A stretch of 64,000 nt of DNA from Brenneria bubanii (GCF_022378355.1 NZ_JAKMAJ010000001.1:372001-436000); one strand, 5' to 3'; numbered from the stretch's first letter, positions 38,417 to 48,608 are shown. Notes: generated by a model not told the origin, from the sequence alone. Numbers and translations: made by a program.

Positions 38417-39673
38417 ATGTTTACTAAAAAAAACGCTGGGATTAAATTTATTATTCGTTCCATTATCGCCACCGCATTATTATTACCGACCATAAGCCAT
38501 GCGGCAGAACAAATAACTCTACGTTATTCCGTCTGGGACAGAAATCAATTCCCAGCCGAACAGGAGATCGCAAAGCGTTTTGAACAACAGAATCCCAATA
38601 TAAAAATAGAGTTGGAATTAACGCCGGCGGCTCAGTATTTCGTTAAATTGGATTCCGCCGCCGCAGGCGGCGTAGCACCGGATATATTCTGGATTAACAT
38701 GCCGTATTTCGTTCAATATGCAAAAAATGGAATTATGCAGCCGCTGACGCCTTATTTAAAAGACAGCAAGGTAAATTTGAACGATATCGTCGCCAGTTCG
38801 GTAAAGGCTTATGAGTATCAAGGTCAACTGATGGCCATCCCGCGCGACGTCGACTCCATCGCCGTCTGGTACAACAAAAAACTGTTCGATCAGGCGGGCG
38901 TCGCCTACCCCACCAGCGACTGGAGCTGGGACGACCTGAAACAAAAAGCAGCGCGGTTGAAAAGCGGTTTGAAAGACAGCGCTTTCCCGCTGGTCATGGA
39001 TCTGAGCATCGACGGTCAGGACAGCTACCTGAACCTGCTATTCCAGACGGGCAACCATATCGTGCCGCAAGACGGACGTCCCACCGATATCGCCAATGAC
39101 AAAGCCATCTGGGTCTATCAACAGTTGCAGGACATGATGAGTAAAGGACTGTTGCCAAGCGCCCAGCAGATGAGCGAAATCAAAACCGAAAACATTTTCC
39201 AGTCCAACCGCGCCGCAATGGTTTATGCCGGCTCCTGGCTGGCGGCGCCGTTCGCCAACAACCCGCAGATCAACGACCACATTGGCGTCGTCACGATGCC
39301 GAGCATCGATCGACGCTCCGGCGTGGCGCACAGCTTGGCCTACGCCGTCGCCGCCAGCAGCGCGCATAAAGAGGAAGCCTGGAAATATATCGAGTTCATG
39401 AGCAGCGAAGCCTCGCAGGCCACGCTGGCGCAGGCGGTCATTCCAGCCAATAAGGTTGCGGCCAAACAGTGGGCCGCCAATATTCAGAAGGTGGATGTGA
39501 CGCCTTACATCGACACGCTCGACTTTACCGAGGCTTATCCTACCGCCGGCACCAATACGCCGAAATGGCAAAATATGTGGATCGCCAGCCTGAAGAAAAT
39601 CTTCATGGGCGCGGATGCGAAGAAAGAAATGGATAAATCGGTGAACAAGATCGAACGCGTTATGGAGCAGTAG
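38417..39673 (+). CDS. ABC sugar importer, periplasmic binding protein (GalNAc-type locus)
   Basis: 418 residues. The signal peptide (IIRSIIATALLLPTISHA, cleavage near SHA/AEQ at about residue 30) precedes a type I solute-binding fold of the maltose-binding-protein superfamily. First gene of an operon of permeases, ATPase and ROK kinase, divergent from the GH123 glycosidase. A short amino-sugar oligosaccharide is the expected cargo by context. Confidence 0.9.
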   Translation: MFTKKNAGIKFIIRSIIATALLLPTISHAAEQITLRYSVWDRNQFPAEQEIAKRFEQQNPNIKIELELTPAAQYFVKLDSAAAGGVAPDIFWINMPYFVQYAKNGIMQPLTPYLKDSKVNLNDIVASSVKAYEYQGQLMAIPRDVDSIAVWYNKKLFDQAGVAYPTSDWSWDDLKQKAARLKSGLKDSAFPLVMDLSIDGQDSYLNLLFQTGNHIVPQDGRPTDIANDKAIWVYQQLQDMMSKGLLPSAQQMSEIKTENIFQSNRAAMVYAGSWLAAPFANNPQINDHIGVVTMPSIDRRSGVAHSLAYAVAASSAHKEEAWKYIEFMSSEASQATLAQAVIPANKVAAKQWAANIQKVDVTPYIDTLDFTEAYPTAGTNTPKWQNMWIASLKKIFMGADAKKEMDKSVNKIERVMEQ

Positions 39674-39750
39674 TTATCTCGTCCGGGACGGCCGCGCCGC
39701 AGCGCGCCGTCCGCGAAAACGTACAGAAGTTACAGGTAAGGAACGGCAAG

Positions 39751-40692
39751 ATGTCGCTGGCAGAAACGGCTACGGTCACCATGGAACAACCACAACACAA
39801 ACCGCGCGCGGCGTTAAACCATCTGGAACGCGCCGAGCGCTTCTGGGGCTGGGTGATGATCCTGCCGCTGCTTATTGGTTTGACGGTATTTTACTTCATC
39901 CCTTTTTTGCAGAATATTTTTTATAGTTTTACCGATCTCAACCAGTTTATGAACTGGACGACAATCAGCGTCGACAACTATGTCAATCTGTTCTCGGATG
40001 ACGATTTTTACATCGCCGCCGGGAATACCTTGTTTTACGTGGCGGTTTGCGTCCCCATCAGCCTACTGCTGTCGTTGCTGATGGCCATCGGCCTCAATCA
40101 GCCTATCCACGGCAAGGCGCTATTGCGCACCCTGCTATTTCTGCCGGCGGTTACCATGCCCGCCGCGGTCGCGATGGTATGGCAATGGCTGTTCAACAAG
40201 GATTTCGGCCTGGTTAATCAGGCTCTTGGGTTTTGGCATATCGACCCGGTGGGATGGTTGTCTGATCCGGACGTGGTGCGCATTAGCGTCGCCGTAATCA
40301 TTATCTGGTCATCGCTGGCGCTGAAAATCATCATTCTGCTCGCCGGGCTACAGAATATCCCTGCCCAGCTCTATGAAGCGGCGGATATCGACGGTATCGG
40401 CACGCTGCGCCGCTTCTTCAGCATTACGCTGCCGCTGATGCTGCCCACGCTGTTCTTTGTTTCCGTAATGAGCTTCATCGAAATCCTACAGATTTTCGAC
40501 GTGGTGTTCCTGATGTTCGACCGCACGATGGTGGAGAGCGACACCATGACCATTACCTACCTGTTCTACAAATACGCCTTCTATTTGCAGGATAAAGGTT
40601 ATGCCACCGCCATTACCGTGGTGCTGTTCGCCGTCACGCTGTTGATCACGCTGGTACAGATGATGATCGGCAAACGCCTGAAGATGAGCTGA
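39751..40692 (+). CDS. ABC sugar importer, permease 1
   Basis: 313 residues. A cytoplasmic N-terminal tail of about 30 residues leads to six membrane helices and the EAA loop (EAADIDGIGTLRRFFSITLP, about 210-229). It pairs with the permease that starts 9 bp downstream. AAGGAACGGC precedes the ATG. Confidence 0.92.
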   Translation: MSLAETATVTMEQPQHKPRAALNHLERAERFWGWVMILPLLIGLTVFYFIPFLQNIFYSFTDLNQFMNWTTISVDNYVNLFSDDDFYIAAGNTLFYVAVCVPISLLLSLLMAIGLNQPIHGKALLRTLLFLPAVTMPAAVAMVWQWLFNKDFGLVNQALGFWHIDPVGWLSDPDVVRISVAVIIIWSSLALKIIILLAGLQNIPAQLYEAADIDGIGTLRRFFSITLPLMLPTLFFVSVMSFIEILQIFDVVFLMFDRTMVESDTMTITYLFYKYAFYLQDKGYATAITVVLFAVTLLITLVQMMIGKRLKMS

Positions 40693-40701
40693 GGAACCCC
40701 G

Positions 40702-41520
40702 ATGAATTCGAGTAAAAAAACGCTGGTCTATCTGCTGATGGCGCTGGCGGCGCTGGCTTCGGTAGTGCCGTTTATCTGGATGCTGATCACCTCGCTGAAA
40801 ACGCAGACGGAAAGTATTCAGGTCCCGCCTACGCTGTGGCCGCAGCAGGCCAGCTTGCTGGCCTATAGCCGGGTAATGCGCGAAATTCCGTTCGCCGACT
40901 TTTACATCAACTCGCTGCTGGCGACGTTCTTCACCGTTACGCTGCAAATGGTGGTCGCCACTATGGCCGCCTACGGTTTCTCGCGCCTGCATTTTCGCGG
41001 CCGCGACGTGCTGTTTATGCTGTGCGTGTCAATTCTGATGGTGCCAAGCCAGGCTTTTCTCATCCCGCAGTTTCTGGTCATTCAGAAAATGGGGCTGGTG
41101 AATACCATCACCGGGCTGGTGCTGCCGGGCATCTTTAGCATCTATGCGACTTTTTTACTGCGGCAGTTCTTCCTCGCAGTGCCGAAAGAGATGGAGGAAG
41201 CGGCGCTGATCGACGGCTACAGCCACTTCGCCATCTTCTGGCGCATTATGCTGCCGCTGATCCGTCCGGGCATTATCGCCTGCATTATCATCAACGGGCT
41301 CTGGAGCTGGAATAATCTGATGTGGCCGTTGATTGTCAACACCACCGCGGAAAAACTGACGCTGCCGGTCGGGCTGGCTTCTCTCTCCAGCCGCGCCGGC
41401 GTGGAGTACCCGCTGCTAATGGCCGGCGCGCTGATGGCGGTGCTGCCGATGCTGATGCTGTTCATTCTTTTTCAACGATATTTTATCCAGGGCATCGCCA
41501 GCGCCGGCGTAAAAGGCTAA
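40702..41520 (+). CDS. ABC sugar importer, permease 2
   Basis: 272 residues, six predicted helices and EAA loop EEAALIDGYSHFAIFWRIML (about 160-179). A hydrophobic first helix directly follows MNSSKK. Partner of the preceding permease; the ATPase gene follows after 22 bp. Confidence 0.92.
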   Translation: MNSSKKTLVYLLMALAALASVVPFIWMLITSLKTQTESIQVPPTLWPQQASLLAYSRVMREIPFADFYINSLLATFFTVTLQMVVATMAAYGFSRLHFRGRDVLFMLCVSILMVPSQAFLIPQFLVIQKMGLVNTITGLVLPGIFSIYATFLLRQFFLAVPKEMEEAALIDGYSHFAIFWRIMLPLIRPGIIACIIINGLWSWNNLMWPLIVNTTAEKLTLPVGLASLSSRAGVEYPLLMAGALMAVLPMLMLFILFQRYFIQGIASAGVKG

Positions 41521-41542
41521 GCGAAAACATAAGGTAAATAAC

Positions 41543-42670
41543 ATGACCGGTATTCAGTTAAACGATGTAAAAAAAGTTTACCCCAATGGTTTTCAAGCGC
41601 TGCACGGCGTCAATCTTGAGATTAAAGATGGGGAATTCATGGTATTCGTCGGCCCGTCGGGCTGCGCCAAATCCACGCTGCTGCGTATGATCGCGGGGCT
41701 GGAGAGCGTCAGCGCAGGTCAGATTATGATCCACGGCAACTGCGTCAACGACGCCATGCCCAAAGATCGCGGCATCGCCATGGTTTTCCAGAACTATGCG
41801 CTCTATCCGCACATGACGGTCTACAAAAACATGGCCTTTGGCCTGATCGGAAAGAAAAGCAAGACGGAAATCGATCGCCGGGTACGGGAAGCGGCGAAAA
41901 AACTGGAAATCACCAACCTGCTCCAGCGCAAGCCGGGCCAGCTATCCGGCGGCCAATGCCAGCGGGTGGCGGTGGGCCGAGCCATTGTGCGCAAACCGCG
42001 TGTTTTCCTGTTTGACGAACCGCTCTCCAATCTGGATGCCAAACTGCGCGTGTCCATGCGCGTACAGCTGATAGAACTGCACAATCAGCTCAAACAATCC
42101 GGTTCAGCGGCCACGATGATCTATGTCACCCACGATCAGGTGGAAGCCATGACCATGGGCGATCGTATCTGCGTCATGAACCGCGGCAGCATTATGCAGG
42201 TGGACAAACCCATCAACCTCTACCATCGACCGGCCAACCGTTTTGTCGCCGGATTTATCGGCAGTCCGTCGATGAATTTGCACGATCTGCGCGTCGTGCG
42301 CGCCGCGACAGGCACGCAGCTCTGCATCGGCGATAGCCAGCGGCTTACGCTGCCGCCGCCGCTGGCGCGTCAGATGGAAAACTATACCCGGCAACGCGTC
42401 TGCCTGGGACTTCGCCCGGAACATCTGCGCATCGGCGAACCTGGCGACGATAACTGTTTTCCCGCCCATATCGTCACCATTGAACGTATGGGCAACGAAG
42501 AGCTGCTGCACTGCGAGATCGACGGACTGCGCGTCGTCATGCGCATGGCCTCGCGGCCGCAATGGGAGCCGCGCCTGGGCGAATCGCTGCCGCTGGCCTT
42601 CGACCTGACTCGCGCCCACCTGTTTGATGAAGAGAGCGGACAAAACCTGTCTCTCAACCAGTCTGAATAG
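41543..42670 (+). CDS. ABC sugar importer ATPase with variant Walker A
   Basis: 375 residues, MalK/UgpC type. The Walker A reads GPSGCAKST (alanine for the last glycine before Lys), and the signature reads LSGGQCQRVAVGRA (cysteine for arginine). Q-loop FQNYALYPH and Walker B VFLFDEP are normal, and a C-terminal TOBE domain is present. The GCAKST form is known in some importer ATPases, so activity is expected. Confidence 0.92.
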   Translation: MTGIQLNDVKKVYPNGFQALHGVNLEIKDGEFMVFVGPSGCAKSTLLRMIAGLESVSAGQIMIHGNCVNDAMPKDRGIAMVFQNYALYPHMTVYKNMAFGLIGKKSKTEIDRRVREAAKKLEITNLLQRKPGQLSGGQCQRVAVGRAIVRKPRVFLFDEPLSNLDAKLRVSMRVQLIELHNQLKQSGSAATMIYVTHDQVEAMTMGDRICVMNRGSIMQVDKPINLYHRPANRFVAGFIGSPSMNLHDLRVVRAATGTQLCIGDSQRLTLPPPLARQMENYTRQRVCLGLRPEHLRIGEPGDDNCFPAHIVTIERMGNEELLHCEIDGLRVVMRMASRPQWEPRLGESLPLAFDLTRAHLFDEESGQNLSLNQSE

Positions 42671-42693
42671 CCAAACAAGCGAGGTCCGATACC

Positions 42694-43623
42694 GTGCAAC
42701 CGCATGAAATACATTATGGATTTGATATTGGCGGCACCAAGATTGAAATGGCGGCCTACGATGCTCAACTCAATCAGCTGCTGTGCCGGCGCGTCAGCAC
42801 GCCGACCACCGACTATCGGGCGTTCCTCGCCTGTATCGGCAATCTGGTGAAACAGGCCGACCGTGAGTTGCATAGCCACAGCAGCGTGGGCATCGGTCTG
42901 CCCGGCATTACCGATCCCGCCAGCGGCAAGCAGTTATCGGTCAATGTTCCCTGCCTGAGCGGTCGTCGTCTGGCCGACGACCTGGCGAACGAACTGGCGC
43001 GTCCGGTAGTGATCGACAACGACTGTCGCTGTTTCGCCCTGTCCGAGGCCCAAACCAGCCAGACCGAACATCTGCGCGTGGTGTTCGGCGCCATTATCGG
43101 CACCGGCGCCGGCGGCGGTCTGGTCATCGACAAACAGCCGCATCGCGGCAGACTGGGGCTGTCGGGCGAATGGGGACATACGCCAATTTCCGCCCGACTG
43201 ACCGAACGTTACGATTTGCCGTTATTCGACTGCGGATGCGGGCTGAGCGGTTGCTTTGAACGCTATGTTTCCGGCAGCGGTTTGCTGGCGTTGAGCCATC
43301 ATTTCGGTTATCGCGTCGACAGCGTTCCCGAGCTGGTCGCCGGCTACCGTCGCGGCGAGGCGCAGGCCCAGCGCCTGATGACCATTTTCATCGATATTTT
43401 GGCCAGCGCCCTGGCCAATCTGCAACTGCTGCTGGATGTCGATGCCTTTGTGCTGGGCGGCGGTCTGTCCAATATCGACGAACTCTACCGCCTATTGCCG
43501 TCGGCCATGCGCCAGTGGCTATTGCCCGGCACCGCGCCGGCCGTAATTTATCCACCGATGTTCGGCGACAGCAGCGGCGTACGCGGAGCCGCATTGTTAT
43601 GCCTCGGCGAGAATAAAAAATAA
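42694..43623 (+). CDS. ROK-family sugar kinase (probable amino-sugar kinase)
   Basis: 309 residues. Phosphate-binding FDIGGTK (about 9-15), the ROK glycine motif GTGAGGGLV and the zinc site CGCGLSGCFE. ABC importers bring in unphosphorylated sugar, so a kinase of this type is needed; by context it should make N-acetylgalactosamine 6-phosphate, or galactosamine 6-phosphate. Starts with GTG at 42694, with GAGG nine bases upstream; an ATG seven bases on is out of frame with the family start. Confidence 0.85.
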   Translation: MQPHEIHYGFDIGGTKIEMAAYDAQLNQLLCRRVSTPTTDYRAFLACIGNLVKQADRELHSHSSVGIGLPGITDPASGKQLSVNVPCLSGRRLADDLANELARPVVIDNDCRCFALSEAQTSQTEHLRVVFGAIIGTGAGGGLVIDKQPHRGRLGLSGEWGHTPISARLTERYDLPLFDCGCGLSGCFERYVSGSGLLALSHHFGYRVDSVPELVAGYRRGEAQAQRLMTIFIDILASALANLQLLLDVDAFVLGGGLSNIDELYRLLPSAMRQWLLPGTAPAVIYPPMFGDSSGVRGAALLCLGENKK

Positions 43624-43947
43624 TGAAAGGCAGCGACGAAATAATAAAACCACGAGGCTTGCATCTTGCAAGTATTTAATTAAGGCAGGGAAGCGACTTT
43701 CACTGAATAAATAATAAATTACCTCATTCTCCGTTATTTTTCCGCGCCTTTCGATTCATTCGCAACCGAAAGCAGAAAACAAAATAACAGATTGATTAAT
43801 AAAGATATTTTTAATTATATCGGTTGCATTTCACCGTTTCGCTTGCTGTAATTCGCCGCGAAAACTGAAAGCGCATCCGCCCTAAGCGCCATGTCATGCC
43901 ATGACATGGGCCGCTTTAGCTACAGCAAAATCAGGGGTCCACTATTA
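43624..43947. promoter_or_regulatory. Gene-free control region of the DeoR regulator gene
   Basis: 324 bp, AT-rich. It holds an operator-like site (43748-43772) and a second TTTC-rich block (TTTCACCGTTTCGCTTGC near 43830, then CTGAAAGCG near 43864). A palindromic CATGTCATGCCATGACATG lies at about 43890-43908. Confidence 0.5.
43748..43772. promoter_or_regulatory. Putative DeoR-family operator, copy B
   Basis: A 25-bp site starting CTTTCGAT and ending GAAAG, with internal TCGCAAC, matching copy A before the importer operon. Position 176 bp upstream of the regulator start suggests autoregulation. Confidence 0.6.
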
Positions 43948-44718
43948 ATGTTCAATACCGCCAAACGACGGGAATTAATTATCGACCAGCTATGTCGTGA
44001 AGGCGTGGTGCGCGTGGAGCCGTTAAGCCGCCAGTTCGGCGTGTCCACCGTCACCATCCGCAGCGACCTGCGTCACCTGGAAAAATGCGGTTGCGCCGTG
44101 CGCGCCTATGGCGGCGCCACCCTGAATAAGCAGTTCGTGTTCGATCGGCCGCTTCAGGATAAGGGGCGCATCAACCGCGACGTGAAATACTCCATCGCCT
44201 GCGCCGCAAGCGCGCTGATTAACGACGGCGACGCCGTCATCCTTGACTCCGGCTCCACCACCAGCCTGATGGCGCAGCAAATGATGGGCAAAAAGGATCT
44301 GGTGGTGATGACCAATGCGCTGAATATCGCCTTTGAGCTGGCGAACAACCAACAGGTCGACCTGATGGTTGTGGGCGGCAGCGTGCGGCGTAAGTCCTGG
44401 TCGCTGTACGGCGCGGCGGCGGAACAGCATATCCGTCAATATCGCTTCGATAAGCTGTTTCTCGGCGTCGATGGGTTCGACCTGACTAACGGCATTACTA
44501 CGCCGGATGCCGGCGAAGCCCAGTTGAACCGCGCCATGTGCGATGTGGCGCGCGAAGTGATCGCGCTGGCTGACGCCAGCAAGTTCAACCGCACCAGTTT
44601 CTGCATGATCCGCGAAATCGGCCAAATCCAGCATTTGGTCACCGACAGCAGCATCCCGCAAGACTACCTGCATGCGCTGTACGACTTAGGGGTCGACGTG
44701 ATTATCGCCGATCGTTAA
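43948..44718 (+). CDS. DeoR-family repressor (AgaR-like)
   Basis: 256 residues: N-terminal HTH (RELIIDQLCREGVVRVEPLSRQFGVS..TIRSDLRHLE) and a DeoRC sugar-phosphate sensor domain (ILDSGSTTSLMA; DGFDLTNGITTPD). The start at 43948 has AGGGG nine bases upstream; a longer frame from 43891 is rejected. It is followed by AgaS- and KbaY-like genes and preceded by the importer. AgaR, the E. coli GalNAc repressor, is of this family. Confidence 0.88.
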   Translation: MFNTAKRRELIIDQLCREGVVRVEPLSRQFGVSTVTIRSDLRHLEKCGCAVRAYGGATLNKQFVFDRPLQDKGRINRDVKYSIACAASALINDGDAVILDSGSTTSLMAQQMMGKKDLVVMTNALNIAFELANNQQVDLMVVGGSVRRKSWSLYGAAAEQHIRQYRFDKLFLGVDGFDLTNGITTPDAGEAQLNRAMCDVAREVIALADASKFNRTSFCMIREIGQIQHLVTDSSIPQDYLHALYDLGVDVIIADR

Positions 44719-44745
44719 CCGCTATTTTATTAAGGAGTTTTCATC

Positions 44746-45906
44746 ATGAATGGGTACTTTTCCTACGATGCGGACTGGCTGGAGCAACGGCATGCGCTGC
44801 ACACCGCGCGTGAAATCTGGCAACAGCCGGACCTGTGGGTCGAACTGTATCGACAACTGACGGCGCAGCAAGGTGTATGGCAACCTTTCCTGGCGCCGCT
44901 GCTGGCCAATCCGCGCCTGCAAATTGTGCTGTGCGGCGCCGGCAGCTCCGCATTCGCCGGCCGGGCGCTGGCGCCCTGGCTACGTGAACAGACCGGGCAT
45001 GAGGTCGTGGCCTACGGCACAACCGATATCGTCGCCACGCCTCGCCAATACCTCGATCCGTCCCGTCCCACCCTGCTGGTATCTTTCGCGCGATCCGGCA
45101 ATAGCCCGGAAAGCGTCGCCGCCGTGAAGCTAGCGGATACGCTGATTGCCGAAAGCCATCATCTGATGCTGCAGTGCAATCCGGACAGCCATTTGGCGCA
45201 GTACGCCCACGGACGCGACAACGTCTGTTCTCTGATTATGCCGCAGGGCACCAACGATCGCAGCTTCGCCATGACATCCAGCTTCAGTTGCATGCTGCTT
45301 GGCGCCGCGCTGCTGCTGGGCCGCAGCCCGCTGGCCGAAACCGGTGCGCAGTTGGAAAGCATGGCCGATCGTTGCCGCACGCTGCGCGAAAGCCTGCAAC
45401 CGCAGGTGAAACGGTTGGCGGCCCGCGGCTTTCGCCGTTACATCCCGCTGGGCGCCGGCTGCTTTACCGGCCTGGCTGAAGAAGCTGCGCTGAAAATGAT
45501 GGAGCTGACGGCCGGTAAGATCGTGTCCCGCTATGACTCGCCGCTGGGCCTGCGCCACGGACCAAAATTCATGATTGATGACCAAACCCTGGTGCTGCTG
45601 ATGTTTTCGCGCGACGCCTACATCCGCCGCTACGATCGTGATCTATGGCATGAGCTTAGCCGCGACGGACTGGCGAAGGAAATCATCGGACTGAGCGACA
45701 GCGCGGACTCGTCTCCGCAATTGCTCGATCTGCATCAGGCCGATGACGATATCTGGCTGCTGTTCCCCTATTTGCTCTTCTCTCAGATGCTGGCCTTCGA
45801 ATGCTCGCTGGCGCTGGGGTTGTCGCCCGATAATCCCTGCCCGACAGGCGAGGTGAACCGCGTGGTGCAAGGCGTCACGATTTATTCTTATTCTTCTGTG
45901 CTGTAA
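44746..45906 (+). CDS. agaS: AgaS-like SIS-domain aldose/ketose isomerase-deaminase
   Basis: 386 residues with two SIS domains (CGAGSSAFAGRALAPWLRE, about 65-83; SFARSGNSPESVAAV, about 112-126). Sequence and length match AgaS, which converts galactosamine 6-phosphate to tagatose 6-phosphate and ammonia. AAGGAG lies eight bases before the ATG. It follows the DeoR gene by 27 bp and precedes the aldolase by 9 bp, so all three are probably cotranscribed. Confidence 0.9.
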   Translation: MNGYFSYDADWLEQRHALHTAREIWQQPDLWVELYRQLTAQQGVWQPFLAPLLANPRLQIVLCGAGSSAFAGRALAPWLREQTGHEVVAYGTTDIVATPRQYLDPSRPTLLVSFARSGNSPESVAAVKLADTLIAESHHLMLQCNPDSHLAQYAHGRDNVCSLIMPQGTNDRSFAMTSSFSCMLLGAALLLGRSPLAETGAQLESMADRCRTLRESLQPQVKRLAARGFRRYIPLGAGCFTGLAEEAALKMMELTAGKIVSRYDSPLGLRHGPKFMIDDQTLVLLMFSRDAYIRRYDRDLWHELSRDGLAKEIIGLSDSADSSPQLLDLHQADDDIWLLFPYLLFSQMLAFECSLALGLSPDNPCPTGEVNRVVQGVTIYSYSSVL

Positions 45907-46770
<864 letters not shown>

Positions 46771-47577
46771 GTCACGCGGCCGGCGGGTTGGCTAACGACG
46801 AGCGCCGTCCCTCAATGGATAAAATGAGAGCAGATATCTGACGCTGTCACCGCAGCGTCTTTATTCTGGAAAGCGGATGGATAAGGTGAGGCCGATCAAT
46901 CGTTCAGGTCTTGCTTGTTTTTAAATGCCATTTCCCACACGCCAGCGGCATAACATGCGAAATACCAAGCCTTCGGCCGTTTTCCGATAGCCGCCATGGC
47001 ATTTCGATCAGGCACTGACGCTCAATGAGCAGCTTGGTTGCTTGTCACAGAAGTAAATATTTATCGGCGTTGAGATAGCGCCGTTATCAAGTTCGATGCC
47101 TTCCCGGCCAATGTTACACCTCTCCCCGACTTTTGGCCCGCCACCTTAACGCCGTTGCCGGCAACGTTCCGCATTCCTGACTTGTTCCCGTTTGCGCAAT
47201 TTATCACGTGCCGTTGCAGGCGCAGAGTGCGGGAGGCATCCAATTTTTACCGGTGTCAGTTTACAGTGCGCTGGGCTAGTATAGCGCTAGAGAAATATCT
47301 TGATGCGCGTTGCGCCACGGGTTGCTTTCAGCGCCCGGTTTTCACCGCTATCGAACGTGCCGCTGTCCACCGGCTTCGTCTTTTCACCGACGTTGAACAG
47401 CAGCGACTTTTCGGCCTGTTTTCCTGTCACACAGGCTCCGCTATTATGACCTACTGATGACGATGCGGGTATGACCGGCCGGCTTCGGCCATACCCGGCA
47501 AAATGCCGGTGATAAACAACAAGAACAACAAAAATCACAATAAACTTTAAATTCAATGGATTAGAAAATAAAACCGC
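46771..47577. other. Long gene-free stretch left of the mutS island
   Basis: 807 bp with no recognised gene. It holds the aldolase terminator (46840-46863), two GC-rich hairpins (CGGGTATG/CATACCCG at 47466-47497 and CCGGCA/TGCCGG near 47495-47509) and short open frames on both strands around 47061-47460 that match nothing I know. The last 80 bases are AT-rich and lead into the mutS stump, so the original mutS leader may lie here. Decayed gene remnants are possible. Confidence 0.5.
46840..46863 (+). terminator. Intrinsic terminator after the aldolase gene
   Basis: Stem GACGCTG/CAGCGTC with a 6-nt loop, followed by TTTATT, 70 bp after the aldolase stop. Confidence 0.75.
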
Positions 47578-47637
47578 ATGAAAACCACTGATAATCTCGA
47601 AAACCACACCCCGATGATGCAGCAGTACTCCATTTAA
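47578..47637 (+). pseudogene. Displaced 5' stump of mutS
   Basis: Reads [19 protein letters not shown] and stops. Residues HTPMMQQY are the conserved MutS N-terminal segment and also occur in the intact mutS at 51720, whose first residues differ ([11 protein letters not shown]). This is best explained as the original (or an earlier) mutS 5' end cut off by site-specific insertion after codon 17. Confidence 0.8.
47611..47627 (+). repeat. attL-like 17-bp duplicated mutS sequence
   Basis: CCGATGATGCAGCAGTA, identical to 51759-51775 inside mutS. The 6 bp before each copy (CACACC and CATACG) are also similar. Taken as the left attachment site of the island. Confidence 0.78.
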
Positions 47638-47968
47638 ATATCTAATCCATTGAAATTCATTAATAAAGTTATTACGTCATGGATTCTAGTTTACTCATGG
47701 AATACTTTCATCATTAGTCTTCTCTGTTGGTAAACTTCTATACTTTGAAGATAAAATTATTTTTTGTTATGAAGCAACAGTTAGGTTTAAGTTAAATAGA
47801 CCAATATTTTAATTTGAAATTTATTATTTTTAGTGATTATCAAACCTACAAAATAAATTTGGATTACATTGCAACATAAAAAACCCGTCAGAGAATTCAA
47901 ATTCTGAAAGTCAAGATAACATACCCACTATTTCAAATTTATAAGATATATTACCTTCAACAAAATAA
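47638..47968. other. AT-rich left end of the island, no gene seen
   Basis: 331 bp, strongly AT-rich, without a plausible gene. TCATGGA occurs twice near 47677 and 47696, perhaps arm-type sites. A small AATT-centred hairpin lies near 47890. Confidence 0.5.
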
Positions 47969-48368
47969 TTAAATTCTTTTTGGATCACTTTCATCAAATT
48001 CACTTATAATGACAGAGTTAATTAGGTTTTTTTCTTCATCAAGAATTTTTGTTTCTATAATTCTTGTTATTTTATTTACATCAACATCGAATGCCAAGGC
48101 TGAAAAAAAACCACCAATCAAGAGTCCGATATCCCACAAGATCTGACAACTCAAAATTTTTAAAAATACCTACAAGTTTTAAACATTCCTGAGAATCATA
48201 GTATTCCTGGAACATCAGATAAACAACATCCAGGGCAGGATACATTTCGTAATCAGATATGTTATTTTTTTCTAGCAGAGATATTAAGTCACCATGAACT
48301 TTTGACAAAAACTCTTTTGCCTCCTCAAAGGATAAATAATTCTCTATCGATGTTTTTTCTTCTTTCAT
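47969..48368 (-). pseudogene. Small acidic protein gene broken by an A8/T8 frameshift
   Basis: A good Shine-Dalgarno (AGAGG, six bases upstream) precedes ATG at 48368. The frame runs MKEEKTSIENYLSFEEAKEF through DWWFFFSLGIRC and stops near 48081. Removing one base from the eight-base A run at 48103-48110 (T on the coding strand) joins it to the overlapping frame that ends ISEFDESDPKRI at 47969, giving a 132-residue acidic protein. Size, charge and position near a toxin gene are like immunity proteins, but I do not recognise the family. The change could be a true mutation, slippage-controlled expression, or a sequencing error. Confidence 0.6.
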
Positions 48369-48608
48369 TTAAACCTCTTTTTTATTCCCACATTCTTTTT
48401 AACCATAGATAAACTTTCGTCAATGTTTATTTGAAATATTTACAACGAAAATTATTATTCCAATTGCTTATATTAGTCATATTGAAAAAATAACATAGCA
48501 AAGTCCGGGCTTTAACATCGCACATATTTCGATGATTTAAAATAGCATAAGAATACCACCAGTCTAGGCAAGTAATGACTGAACACCTAAAAATGAGATG
48601 AGGGCATA

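Larger units (their letters stand above)
47552..47654. repeat. 14-bp inverted repeat bracketing the mutS stump
   Basis: TTCAATGGATTAGA at 47552-47565 and its exact reverse complement TCTAATCCATTGAA at 47641-47654. The 75 bp between them hold exactly the displaced mutS start. Extra matches continue outward with one mismatch. It may be a transcription or excision control element; role unknown. Confidence 0.6.

Noticed and set aside
47155-47607. Overlapping frames on both strands left of the mutS stump
   Set aside because: No recognised family, no ribosome site and mutual overlap; recorded as unexplained sequence, not as genes.
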